From the NCBI RefSeq assembly GCF_002288825.1, contig NZ_NSLI01000003.1, positions 248,001-312,000 on the forward strand: a stretch of 64,000 nt of DNA, given 5' to 3'. The notes beneath the pieces are model-generated. The model was not told the DNA's origin and made no database searches. It saw only the letters and a list, made by a program, of their open reading frames with translations. Below, piece by piece: positions 7,240 to 15,779 of this stretch; within the stretch, counting starts at the first letter, position 1; each line of letters starts with the position of its first letter. The DNA comes from Sphingomonas lenta. GTDB lineage: Bacteria; Pseudomonadota; Alphaproteobacteria; Sphingomonadales; Sphingomonadaceae. The position numbers and the translations under genes were made by a program.

Positions 7240-8122
7240 AGAAGTCGGGCGGGAGCCCGAGGCGGCGCAGCGCCCGGGCGGGCGGGCCGGAGGGGAAGTC
7301 CACGCGCTCGGCCAGCGCGCCGAAACGCCGGAGCAGCGCCGCCTCCGACGCGCGAAAGCCGCGGCCCAGCCGGAGATGCGCGCGCAGCGGCTCGGGAACC
7401 AGCGCCACCGCGCCGCGCACCATCAGCCGCTGCACGGGCCGCAGCGGGCGCGGCAGCACGGGGGCGCCGCGCATCAGGCCGAGGAACTCCCCGAGCACGG
7501 GCGACGGCTCGAGCCGCGGCGCGGCTCGCGCGAGCAGCGCCTCCCAATCGGCGAGCGACCGCGGCGGGTCGGGCACGCCGTAGAGACGTGCGGCGGGCGC
7601 GCCCTCGGCGAAGGCGCGCGAGAGGTCGGGCGGCGCGAGCGGCGCGGCATAGGCGTGGTAGGCGCCGGCGAAGCCCCAGACGGCGGTCGCCTGCACCCAG
7701 CGGAGCAGCTCGGGATCGTCGGCGCGATAGGGCAGGCCCGCGGCCGTGACGCCCGTCACGCGTTCGTGCGCGCGGCGGACGCCCGCGATCATCGCCTCCG
7801 CGGCCGAGCGCGCGCCGTAGACGGTGGCCATGGCGGCGAGCCCCGTGCGCCGGAGGCGGCCGACGGGGTCGGTGCGGAAGCTGGAATGGTCCCACACGCC
7901 CGCGCGCACCGCGGGTTCGGCGAGCTCCAGGATCACCGCGGCGACGCCGCCCGTGAACAGCGCCACCGGGTTGCGGAACACGCGCCAGGAGACGGAACGG
8001 GCGTCGACCAGCGCCGGCTCGCCCGGCGGCCGCGCGAAGTCGAAGGCGGGCACGCCCGGTCCCTCCAGCATCGCGCGCGCGAGTGGGTCGAGGAGGCGGC
8101 CGAGCAGGCGGGCGGGATCCAT
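7181..8122 (-). CDS. Oxygenase MpaB-type (DUF2236) protein, copy 2
   Basis: A 313-aa protein from the ATG at 8122, homologous to the facing gene: SVSWRVFRNPVALFTGGVAAVI, AGVWDHSSFRTDPVGRLRRT, TVYGARSAAEAMI and PELLRWVQATAVWGF align block for block. Two differences stand out: the HGD after SWRV is FRN here, and the MLHP of copy 1 is LAEP, so putative His ligands differ between the copies. It therefore may have lost or changed cofactor binding. Divergent from the TonB-like gene at 8342. Confidence 0.8.
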   Translation of the reverse strand: MDPARLLGRLLDPLARAMLEGPGVPAFDFARPPGEPALVDARSVSWRVFRNPVALFTGGVAAVILELAEPAVRAGVWDHSSFRTDPVGRLRRTGLAAMATVYGARSAAEAMIAGVRRAHERVTGVTAAGLPYRADDPELLRWVQATAVWGFAGAYHAYAAPLAPPDLSRAFAEGAPAARLYGVPDPPRSLADWEALLARAAPRLEPSPVLGEFLGLMRGAPVLPRPLRPVQRLMVRGAVALVPEPLRAHLRLGRGFRASEAALLRRFGALAERVDFPSGPPARALRRLGLPPDFFTAARSPNAARSPTPAPPA

Positions 8123-8341
8123 GGAGGCGTCGAGATGGGCGCGGGCGGGGGCGGGCGTAAGGTCCCCGAATGAGAAGCGCCCCGCCGGGGGGACGGCAGG
8201 GCGCTGAAGGGCCGACGCTCGCGGGGGGGGGGGGGGGATTAGAGCATCAGCAAACCCCCAAACGCGCGATCGGCGCATCGGTTCACGCGTCCGCGAAAAA
8301 AATTTTCGCCGGACCGTTCGCGCCCCGGCCGCGCGCGTGGC
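8123..8341. other. Divergent intergenic region with hairpin, G15 tract and A/T-core inverted repeat
   Basis: A hairpin with AGCGCCC/GGGCGCT arms lies at about 8173-8202. A run of 15 G follows at 8223-8237. An imperfect inverted repeat sits at 8289-8314 (GTCCG-CGAAAA ... TTTTCG-CCGGAC), a rare A/T-rich core in this GC-rich DNA and a candidate promoter or operator element for the TonB-like gene. Confidence 0.5.
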
Positions 8342-9250
8342 ATGGGGACGACGCCGCTCCGACCGCGAGGCCGACCGCTCTTGCCCCAGCCGATGCCTCC
8401 TCCCGCCCCGCGCCGCCCGGTCGAGCGGTGGCGCGCCGCGTGGGTCGAGCGGCTGCGCCGGTCCGGGGGGCGACGGGCGGCGGGCGCGGCGCTGGCGCTT
8501 CTGACGGAGGCGGCGCTGGTGCTGCTGCTCCTGACGATCGCGCCGCGCCTGTCGGGCGACGAGAAGGAGGAGCGGACGACCGTGTTCGCCTTCAGCCGCG
8601 ACCGCGAGGAGGCCGTGCCGGCCGAGGCGCCGACGCCGCCCGACGAGGCGCGGCCCGCGGACGAGCGCGCCGCGCTCGAACCGGTATCGGAGCCCGCCGA
8701 TGCGCCCGCCAACACGCCGGCGGTGTCGGTCCCCGAGCCCGCGCCGCCGCCGCCCGTGCCCACGCCTGCGCCGCCCACCTCGCTTCCCGCGCCCGTCATC
8801 CTCCTCACGCGCGAGCAGATGGCGGCGGCCGACATCGCGCGCGGGGCCGCGCGCCCGTCCGCGATCGCGCCGCCGCGCCGCGCCGTGGCGGGACCGCCGA
8901 ACGTCGGCGGCGCGATGGGCGCGGACACGCCGCGCGTGGACGGGACGGGGCCGAACGGCGAACCGCTCTACGCGGCGTCCTGGTACCGCGAGCCCTATCC
9001 GGAGGAGCTGCGCGGCTACCTGTCGACGTCGCGCGGGCCGGGATGGGGGCTGATCGCGTGCCGCACGGTCGCCGACTACCGCGTGGAGGACTGCGTGGCG
9101 GTGGGCGAGTACCCGCAAGGCTCCAACATCGCGCGCGCGGTGCTGGCGGCCGCCTGGCAGTTCCGCGTCCGCCCGCCGCGGCTGGGCGGCATGCCCAAGG
9201 TCGGCGAATGGGTGCGCATCCGCATCGATTACGAGCTGCGGGGGCGGTGA
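8342..9250 (+). CDS. TonB-like membrane-anchored protein
   Basis: A 302-aa protein with a cytoplasmic basic N-terminus, one hydrophobic segment at about 58-77 (AALALLTEAALVLLLLTIAP), a long Pro/Ala/Glu-rich periplasmic linker (about 95-165) and a C-terminal domain (about 200-302). The last part, ARAVLAAAWQFRVRPPRLGG followed by EWVRIRIDYEL, strongly resembles the TonB C-terminal fold seen in sphingomonad energy-transducer-like proteins. It could help energise one of the TonB-dependent receptors, but no ExbB/ExbD genes are in the window, so partnership is inference. Confidence 0.65.
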   Translation: MGTTPLRPRGRPLLPQPMPPPAPRRPVERWRAAWVERLRRSGGRRAAGAALALLTEAALVLLLLTIAPRLSGDEKEERTTVFAFSRDREEAVPAEAPTPPDEARPADERAALEPVSEPADAPANTPAVSVPEPAPPPPVPTPAPPTSLPAPVILLTREQMAAADIARGAARPSAIAPPRRAVAGPPNVGGAMGADTPRVDGTGPNGEPLYAASWYREPYPEELRGYLSTSRGPGWGLIACRTVADYRVEDCVAVGEYPQGSNIARAVLAAAWQFRVRPPRLGGMPKVGEWVRIRIDYELRGR

Positions 9251-9464
9251 GGAGGAGGGCGTTCGATCTCGGTCGCGCGCCACAAGCCCGCCTTCGCCAG
9301 AGCGGAACGTCCGCTACCGCTGGAGAGCGGAACGGCCGCTTGTAGGCGGCGGACGTAGCAGGCGGCCGCTTGTTCACGGCCGAGAGTCGACGCGACGGCT
9401 ATGCGGACGAGCGTCACGCCATGCTGAGGCCGGTCGGCCAGAGTCGTTTGTTCGAGAGCCTTCC
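9251..9464. other. Intergenic spacer with short GC repeats
   Basis: No gene seen. The stretch 9300-9390 carries repeated units built on GCGGAACGTCCGCT and GGCGGCCGCTTGT, typical of degenerate sphingomonad intergenic repeats. GCGGAACGTCC-like words recur near 21.7, 25.9, 26.7 and 57.9 kb. Confidence 0.45.
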
Positions 9465-11930
9465 CTACTTCGCCGGAGCCGGGCAGGCATCGGATAGAGT
9501 TGAAGGTTCTAGCCGCACACGCGCCAATGTCGCCGTGAACGAGCCGGCGGTGGCGATGGACAAAGGTGTTCCGACCCTTGCGAGGTTCGCGCCTGCGGAG
9601 GCGAAGCAGCGTAGCGGTATGTGTAACGTCGTCGGTCTCCCGAGCGGCACCGTCTTGATCGCCGAGGTCAGGTCGAGCGCGCGACCGCCCAAAGCCACCG
9701 ACACCGGCGCGGTCGGGGCGGCGTCGACGCGCCAGTCGATCGCGAGCGAGAAGGCGCCCGTCAGCTGGCGCGTGAGGTCGGCGGCGGGGCCGTCGATCGT
9801 GACGGCGCCCTGGCCCTTGCCGGTCCAGACGAGCCGACGGGCGTCCTCCTGCGCGCGGAGATCGACCGCGCGGGCGGAGACCGCGCCCGCTGGGCTCGCC
9901 TCCGCAGGCGCGGCGACGGGACGCGCGCCGCCCGCGTCGGCCAGCGTCAGCGTCCAGGGCGCCAGCGCACGGCCCGCGTCGAAGTAACGGTCGACGTTGA
10001 GCGCCGCGGCGACGTCGATCCCCGGCGCTTCGGGCAGCGCGGGAACGGTCCGCCGGTCGGCGTAGGTTAGGCCGTGTCCATAGGGCCAGAGCGGGTTCGT
10101 GACGGGCGCGGCGGCCGTCGCGGGCCAAGCGAAGGAGAGCTTGCCGCTGAAGTCGCGGCGTGGGCGCCCGTCGCGGCCGGCCACCAGCACGTCGGCGACG
10201 CCGCCCCCCTCCGACCCCGGCAGCCAGGCCGCGACGAACGCGTCGGACGCGTTCAGCTCGGGGTTGGTCCAGAGCGGGCGGCCCGACAGGAACACGGACA
10301 CGACCGGGACCCCCGCCGCCTTGAGCCGCTTCAGGAGCGCGAGGTCGGTCGCGCCTGCGGGCTGATAGTCGAGCGTGGGCACGTCGCCCTGGAACTCGGC
10401 GTAAGGGTCTTCGCCGTAGACGACGATCGCCACGTCCGGCTTGTCGGCGTACTTGCCGTCGGCGCTGAGCGTGGCGGTGCCGCCCGCGGCGCGGATCGCC
10501 TCCGATAGGCCGGCGTAGATCGACTGCGCGCCGGGGAAGTCGGCGGGCGTCGTGCCCGTGCCCTGCCAGGTGACCGTCCAACCGCCCGCCTGCTTGGTCA
10601 GGTTGTCCGCGCCGTCGCCTGCAACGAGCACGCGCGCGCCCGGCTTGATCGGCAGGACGCCGCCGTTGTTCTTGAGCAGCACGAGCGACTTCGCCACCGC
10701 CTCGCGCGCGAGCGCCCGGTGCGGCGCGGAGCCGATCACCGACACGTCGACCGGTCTACGGCCGCCGTCGAGCAGCCCCAGCTTCACCTTGACGCGCAGG
10801 TTGCGGCGCACCGCGTCGTTGAGGCGCGCCATCGGCACCTTGCCTGCCTTCACCTGCGCGACGAGGCTGTCGAACAGACCCTTCCAGCTGTCGGGCGCCA
10901 TGTATAGGTCGAGGCCTGCGTTGATCGCAGCGGGGCAGTCGGTCGTGGTGCAGCCGGGGATCTGGCCGTGCGCGTTCCAGTCGCCGACGATCAGGCCGTC
11001 GAAGCCCATCCGTTCTTTCAGCACGTCGGTCAGCAGCGACTTGTTGCCGTGGTGCTTGGTGCCGTTCCAGCTGGAGAAGCTCGCCATGACGGTGAGCGCG
11101 CCCGCTTCGATCCCGCGCGGATAGCCCTGGGCGTGGAGGCGGACGAGCTCGGCTTCGGGCAGGATGGCGTCGCCCTGGTCCTTGCCGCCGCGCGTACCGC
11201 CGTCGGCGAGGAAGTGCTTGATGGACGCGGCGACGCGATCGGGCGCGACCGGCTTACCGGCGGCGAGCGGGCCTTGCAGACCCAGCGTCATCTCGCCGGC
11301 GTAGCGCGCGACCAGGGCAGGGTCTTGGGCATAGCCCTCGTAGGTGCGGCCCCAGCGCGTGTCCTGCGGCACGGCGAGCGTGGGGGCGAAGGTCCATTCG
11401 ATGCCCGTCGCTGCGACCTCGGCCGCCGTCGCCTCGCCGATGCGCCGCACCAGCGCCGGATCGCGCGCCGCGCCCAAGCCGATATTGTGCGGAAAGACCG
11501 TCGCGCCCGGTACGTTGTTGTGACCGTGCACCGCGTCGACGCCGAAGATGATCGGTATGCCGACACCCGTTTTGGTCGACGCGTCGCGGAACGCCTGGAC
11601 CATCGCACGCCATTCCTGCGGGCTCGCGCGCTCGTTGCCGTTCGGCCCGGAGTTTCCGCCCGCGAGGATGGACCCGAGCGGGTGGCGGGCGAGGTCGGCC
11701 GGGGTGATGGCCGAGATGTCCGCCTGGATCACCTGGCCGACCTTCTGCTCGACGCTCATGCGCGCGAGGAGCGCGTCGATGCGCTTCTCGGTCGCGGGAT
11801 CGCTGAGCGTGTCGGGACTGCTCGCGGCGGGCCAGAGTGCGGGGTTGGCGGTCGAGCCGCTCTGGCCCGATGCGGGCAGGTGCGCGGCGCTCGCGGCGAG
11901 CGCGATCAGCAGGCCCAGACGACGGGACAT
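9465..11930 (-). CDS. GH3 exo-beta-glucosidase, secreted
   Basis: An 821-aa protein with signal peptide (residues 1-23, ...LPASGQ). The GH3 N-terminal barrel spans about 45-390, with KHFLADGGTRGGKDQGD and the nucleophile region GFDGLIVGDWNAHG (Asp of the DW). The second alpha/beta domain (about 400-640) contains VVYGEDPYAEFQGD and WLPGSEGGG. The last ~170 residues form a further beta-rich module like that of ExoP-type 1,3/1,4-beta-glucan glucohydrolases. Role: release of glucose from beta-glucosides or oligosaccharides in the periplasm. A LacI-type operator lies 17-32 bases upstream of the start, so it is separately regulated within the locus. Confidence 0.9.
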   Translation of the reverse strand: MSRRLGLLIALAASAAHLPASGQSGSTANPALWPAASSPDTLSDPATEKRIDALLARMSVEQKVGQVIQADISAITPADLARHPLGSILAGGNSGPNGNERASPQEWRAMVQAFRDASTKTGVGIPIIFGVDAVHGHNNVPGATVFPHNIGLGAARDPALVRRIGEATAAEVAATGIEWTFAPTLAVPQDTRWGRTYEGYAQDPALVARYAGEMTLGLQGPLAAGKPVAPDRVAASIKHFLADGGTRGGKDQGDAILPEAELVRLHAQGYPRGIEAGALTVMASFSSWNGTKHHGNKSLLTDVLKERMGFDGLIVGDWNAHGQIPGCTTTDCPAAINAGLDLYMAPDSWKGLFDSLVAQVKAGKVPMARLNDAVRRNLRVKVKLGLLDGGRRPVDVSVIGSAPHRALAREAVAKSLVLLKNNGGVLPIKPGARVLVAGDGADNLTKQAGGWTVTWQGTGTTPADFPGAQSIYAGLSEAIRAAGGTATLSADGKYADKPDVAIVVYGEDPYAEFQGDVPTLDYQPAGATDLALLKRLKAAGVPVVSVFLSGRPLWTNPELNASDAFVAAWLPGSEGGGVADVLVAGRDGRPRRDFSGKLSFAWPATAAAPVTNPLWPYGHGLTYADRRTVPALPEAPGIDVAAALNVDRYFDAGRALAPWTLTLADAGGARPVAAPAEASPAGAVSARAVDLRAQEDARRLVWTGKGQGAVTIDGPAADLTRQLTGAFSLAIDWRVDAAPTAPVSVALGGRALDLTSAIKTVPLGRPTTLHIPLRCFASAGANLARVGTPLSIATAGSFTATLARVRLEPSTLSDACPAPAK

Positions 11931-11946
11931 TATTCCCCTCCCAATC

Positions 11947-11962
11947 TTGTGAACGTTATCAA
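11947..11962 (-). promoter_or_regulatory. LacI-type operator before GH3 gene
   Basis: TTGTGAACGTTATCAA, an imperfect palindrome with central AACGTT. It is the exact reverse complement of the site at 20719-20734 before the receptor gene. A central CG inside TGnnAACGTTnnCA is typical of LacI-family operators; the LacI gene at 13159-14214 is the obvious candidate binder. Confidence 0.72.
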
Positions 11963-11987
11963 GAGCCGTTGTGCCGCAGCTTCGCCG

Positions 11988-13187
11988 CTACTTCAAGCGC
12001 CTTGGCGCATCTCGCCGGACGAGAGCGACGCAGGCGCCCGCGACGACGATCAGCGCCGCCAGGAGGGCGAGGAGCGGGCCGAAGCCGCGGCCCGGCACCA
12101 GGGAGATCGCGAGCAGCGGCGCGACGATGGCGGGCAACGTGTTGGCGAGGTTGAGCAGCCCCAGGTCGCGGCCGCGTCGTCCGGGCGTGGGGAGGAGCTG
12201 CATGGCGTAACCCGAGTGGAGCGCCAGGAACACGGCGCCGCCGCAACCGAACAGCGCATAGCCGATCGCGGCGGGAAGCTGCGTCGCGCTCGCCGCCATG
12301 AGCGCCAGACCCAGCGCAGTCGCCGCGGCGGCGGCGAGGAGGAAGGGCTTGCGCGGACCGAGCCGGTCGGAGATGCGCCCGGCGGCGAGTGCGATCGGAA
12401 AGGCGAGCGCCAAGGCCAGCGCGGACAAGCGCGCCACGCCCGCTTCCGACGGGGCGTCGGGCAGGGTCTGGAAATAGTAGAGCAGGAAACCGAACATCAC
12501 GTTGCCCGCGACCTGCACCAGCAACCGCGCGAGCCACAGCAGCGCGAAATCGCGTCTGGCCGCGGTCCGTCGCGGAGCAGGTTCCGCCAGCGGCTGGTCC
12601 GGGTAAGCCGGCGTCCGGAGCAGGAGCAGGGGCGCGGTCAGCGCGAACACGATCGCGCAGACCACGCCCAGCCGCGCCGCCTCCGTCGGCAGGCCCGGCA
12701 GGGTGGCGGCCACGCCCGCGAGCGCGCCCGCGGGCGGCCCTGCGCCGAGCAGGCCGCCGAGCAGACCCTTGCGCCGGTCGGGCACCTCGTCGGCCGCCCA
12801 GGCGGCGAGCGGCGCGAGCAGGGCGTTGAGCGCGAGCTGGTAGGCGGCGACGGCGGCGACGATCTCCAGCGGCGACGCGGCGGCGTGCAGCAACGCGTAG
12901 CTCGCGAGCGTGAGGCACAGGCCCGCCGCCGCCCAGGCGCGGCGCGTGCCCACCACGTCGCTGGCCCAGCCGACGAGCAGGTTGGAGAGGCTCGCGGCGC
13001 CCGCGCCCGCCAGCGTCGCCGCGCCCAACCATTCGATCCGCGCCTCGCCCGCGATCGCGGCCAGCTTGACGGGCAGCAGCAGCGTCAGGAAGGGCGCGTA
13101 GGCGACGACGCCGCCCGCGTTCGCGAGCGCGAACAGCAGGAGGAAACGGTCGCCCGGCTCAGCGGCGCGGCGGGGCCGTGGATCCAC
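11988..13187 (-). CDS. MFS transporter (sugar-type)
   Basis: A 399-aa polytopic protein with about 12 predicted transmembrane helices, conserved loop GWASDVVGTRRAW between helices 2 and 3 and DRLGPRKPF between helices 8 and 9, as in the major facilitator superfamily. It starts 29 bases inside the end of the LacI gene, so the two are translationally coupled. Position between a LacI regulator and a GH3 glucosidase suggests import across the inner membrane of the sugar taken in by the TonB receptor (inference). Specificity cannot be read from the sequence. Confidence 0.85.
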   Translation of the reverse strand: MDPRPRRAAEPGDRFLLLFALANAGGVVAYAPFLTLLLPVKLAAIAGEARIEWLGAATLAGAGAASLSNLLVGWASDVVGTRRAWAAAGLCLTLASYALLHAAASPLEIVAAVAAYQLALNALLAPLAAWAADEVPDRRKGLLGGLLGAGPPAGALAGVAATLPGLPTEAARLGVVCAIVFALTAPLLLLRTPAYPDQPLAEPAPRRTAARRDFALLWLARLLVQVAGNVMFGFLLYYFQTLPDAPSEAGVARLSALALALAFPIALAAGRISDRLGPRKPFLLAAAAATALGLALMAASATQLPAAIGYALFGCGGAVFLALHSGYAMQLLPTPGRRGRDLGLLNLANTLPAIVAPLLAISLVPGRGFGPLLALLAALIVVAGACVALVRRDAPRRLK

Positions 13188-14214
13188 GAACGATCAGATC
13201 GAAGGGGAGCACGCTCGGCTCGTCGCCGACCGCCTCGCCCGTGGTGGCGCGGATCAGCAGCTCGGCCGCGCGCGCCGTCATCGCGGCGATGGGCTGGCGG
13301 ATGGCGGTCAAGGACGGCGCGCTGAACTTCACGATGGGGGTGTCGTCGAAGCTGACGATCGACAGGTCGCCCGGCACGTCGAGCCCGGCCCCGCGCGCGA
13401 CCTCCAGCGCCGCCAGCGCCATCTGGTCGCTGCTCGCCAGGATCGCCGTCGGCGGTTCCGGGAGCGCGAGCAGCCGGCGCGTCGCGGCGAGGCCGGACGC
13501 GAAGGTGAAGTCGCCGGGTGCGACCAGGTCCGGACGCTCGACCGCGCCGCCCGCGCGCACCGCCGCCCGATAGCCGTCGAGGCGCGCGGCGCTCAGCGCG
13601 TACTCCTCGCTGCCGGTGATGAAGCCGATGCGGTGGTGGCCCAGGCCCAGCAGATGCTCGGTCGCCGCGGCGGCGGCGCGGGAATCGTCCATGGAGATGG
13701 CGAAACCGGGGCCTTCGCCGGTCGAACCGATGCGGGCGAAGGGGATGCCTTTGCTCGTCAGCAACTCCGTAATTTCCGGGTTGTCGCCGTGCGGCGGCGT
13801 CAGGATCACGCCGTCGGGGTGCAGCGCGGAGAGCGCGGAGCTGATCTCGCGCTCGACATGCGCGCTGTGCGTGTCGACCAGCTCGAAGATCATGCGGTAG
13901 TCGTGCTCGGCGCATTCGAGCATGCCGCCCAGGAGCATCTGGTCGACCCAATCGGTGCCGTCGCCGCTGCGCCAGCCCTCGATGGTGCGGTCGCGGTCGT
14001 TGAGCGCGAGCAGCAGGTAGGAGCGCGACCCGCCCATGCGCCGCGCGGCGATGCTGGGGACGTAACCGAGCCTGGTGATCGCCTCGCGCACGCGCTCCTT
14101 CACCGCGTCGCGGACGTTGGGGCCGTCGTTGATGACGCGTGAAACCGTTTGCAGCGAAACGCCGGCTTCGGCTGCGACGTGCTTGATGGTGACGGTCCGG
14201 GCACGCGTGGGCAC
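13159..14214 (-). CDS. LacI-family transcriptional regulator
   Basis: A 351-aa protein starting with GTG at 14214 (AAAGGA about 7 bases upstream). The HTH is TIKHVAAEAGVSLQTVSRVI with hinge helix SIAARRMGG. The periplasmic-binding-protein-like effector domain (about 65-351) shows DGVILTPP, the HHRIGFITG block, ILASSDQMALAAL and VSFDDTPIVKFSAPSLTAIR. Likely a sugar-responsive repressor of the surrounding minus-strand locus. Two matching operators (11947-11962 and 20719-20734) flank the locus. Confidence 0.9.
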   Translation of the reverse strand: MPTRARTVTIKHVAAEAGVSLQTVSRVINDGPNVRDAVKERVREAITRLGYVPSIAARRMGGSRSYLLLALNDRDRTIEGWRSGDGTDWVDQMLLGGMLECAEHDYRMIFELVDTHSAHVEREISSALSALHPDGVILTPPHGDNPEITELLTSKGIPFARIGSTGEGPGFAISMDDSRAAAAATEHLLGLGHHRIGFITGSEEYALSAARLDGYRAAVRAGGAVERPDLVAPGDFTFASGLAATRRLLALPEPPTAILASSDQMALAALEVARGAGLDVPGDLSIVSFDDTPIVKFSAPSLTAIRQPIAAMTARAAELLIRATTGEAVGDEPSVLPFDLIVRGSTAPPRR

Positions 14215-14273
14215 GGGAGTTCCTTTCGGGACATGTCTGCCAGCGGAGCGCCGCCGGACGCAAGACGGGCGGA

Positions 14274-15779
14274 TCAGGGTATGGGCGCGGCGCAGTTCTC
14301 GGCGATGAAGCGGCCGTGCGGGGGCAGCTGGCCGACGGCGCGGGCGAGGCTGTCGGCCGCGCGGTCGAGCTCGCCGGGCAGGTCGGGGGCGGGAAGCCGG
14401 TCGAGCGTCGGGTGGTGGGTGCGCGGGCGCACGCCCATGCCGTCCATCACCGATTGCCAGCTGACCGCACGGAACAGCTCGTCGACGCCGTCCGCAAGCG
14501 TGCCGTTGACGCGGAACAGGGCTAGCTTGGCGGCGAGCGTGGGCGGAAGCTCCATGGCCGCGCACTCGCGCCAGAAGGGCGTGTCGTCGCGCTCGGTGGT
14601 GCAATAGTGGAGGATGATAAAGTCGCGGATCTCCTCATAGTCCGCGGTCATCCGGCGGTTATACTCGGCCTGCAGCTCGGGCGCGAAGGCGAGGTCGGGC
14701 ATGAAGCGGAAGAAGAACTCCATGCCGCGGTAGATGAGGTGGATCGCGGTCGATTCGAGCGGCTCGATGAAGCCGGAGCTCAGGCCTATGCTGAGGACGT
14801 TGCCGTTCCAGATCCGGTCGCGGACGCCCGTGCGGAAGGGGACGGGCATGGGATCGGTCACGAGCTCGCCTTCCACCTGGTCGAGCAGGCGCGCGGTCGC
14901 CTCGTCGTCGCTCATGTGGCGGCTTGAGAAGACGTGGCCGTTGCCGGTGCGGTGCTGGAGCGGGATGCGCCAGCGCCAGCCCGCCGCTTGCGCATGGGCG
15001 AGCGTATAGGGCGGGGGCGGGCCGACATTCTCCGTCTGCACCGCGATCGCGCGGTCGCAGAGGAGCCAGTGCGACCAGTCGGTGTAGCCGACGCCCAGCG
15101 TCTTGCCGATCAGGAGCGCGCGGAAGCCCGAGCAGTCGATGAAGAACTCCGCCGAAACGGTGCGGCCGTCCTTCAGGATCAGGCGGTCGACCGCGCCGTC
15201 GGGGCGCGTCGCGACGTCGGTGACGATCCCCTCGGTGCGCCGGACGCCGCGCGCCTCGGCGAAACGGCGCAGGAACCGGGCCACGCGCTTGGCGTCGACG
15301 TGGAGCGCGTAGGCCGCGCCGCCGACCGGTGTGCGCCGCGCGGCGTGGGGCAGGACGAAGCGGCCCTCGCGCGCCATGACGCTGGCCGGCGCGAAGTCCT
15401 GGAGCTGGCGCCGGTAGCCGCCGTGCGCGGCGCGGAGCCATAGCTGGTAGAAGTCGCCCTCGATCGGCATGCCGATCGCGCCGAAGGGATGGAAATAGCT
15501 GTGCCCGAGCCGCAGCCAGTCGCGGAACTCGATGCCGAGCTTGAAGCTGGCCTGGCACTCGCGGACGAACTCGCTCTCGCTGACGCCCAGCTTGGCGATG
15601 AGCTGGAGGAAAGGCGGGATGGTGCTCTCGCCCACGCCGATCGTGCCGATGTCGTCGGACTCGACCAGCTCCACCGCGATCTCCGGGTGGAGGTGCGCGA
15701 TCATGGCGGCGGCGATCCAGCCGGCGGTGCCGCCGCCGACGATGCAGATGCTGCGTAAGGGGGCGGGGCGGTTGGTCAT
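14274..15779 (-). CDS. Flavin-dependent tryptophan-halogenase-like protein 1
   Basis: A 501-aa member of the tryptophan halogenase family. The FAD-binding GGGTAGW is at residues 15-21, the Lys matching the catalytic lysine is K80 (CQASFKLGIEF), the halogenase signature WRWRIP is present in the middle, and GFIEPLESTAIHL contains the conserved Glu. All hallmarks of a working flavoprotein are kept. It overlaps the next halogenase by ATGA. In Caulobacter- and Sphingomonas-type receptor loci such genes sit beside TonB receptors and glycosidases, and their true substrate is unknown; true Trp chlorination is not implied. Confidence 0.85.
   Translation of the reverse strand: MTNRPAPLRSICIVGGGTAGWIAAAMIAHLHPEIAVELVESDDIGTIGVGESTIPPFLQLIAKLGVSESEFVRECQASFKLGIEFRDWLRLGHSYFHPFGAIGMPIEGDFYQLWLRAAHGGYRRQLQDFAPASVMAREGRFVLPHAARRTPVGGAAYALHVDAKRVARFLRRFAEARGVRRTEGIVTDVATRPDGAVDRLILKDGRTVSAEFFIDCSGFRALLIGKTLGVGYTDWSHWLLCDRAIAVQTENVGPPPPYTLAHAQAAGWRWRIPLQHRTGNGHVFSSRHMSDDEATARLLDQVEGELVTDPMPVPFRTGVRDRIWNGNVLSIGLSSGFIEPLESTAIHLIYRGMEFFFRFMPDLAFAPELQAEYNRRMTADYEEIRDFIILHYCTTERDDTPFWRECAAMELPPTLAAKLALFRVNGTLADGVDELFRAVSWQSVMDGMGVRPRTHHPTLDRLPAPDLPGELDRAADSLARAVGQLPPHGRFIAENCAAPIP

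Noticed and set aside
10968..13325. Long plus-strand frame across GH3 and MFS genes
   Set aside because: Low-complexity Arg/Gln/Gly/Glu translation; both opposing genes have firm family motifs.
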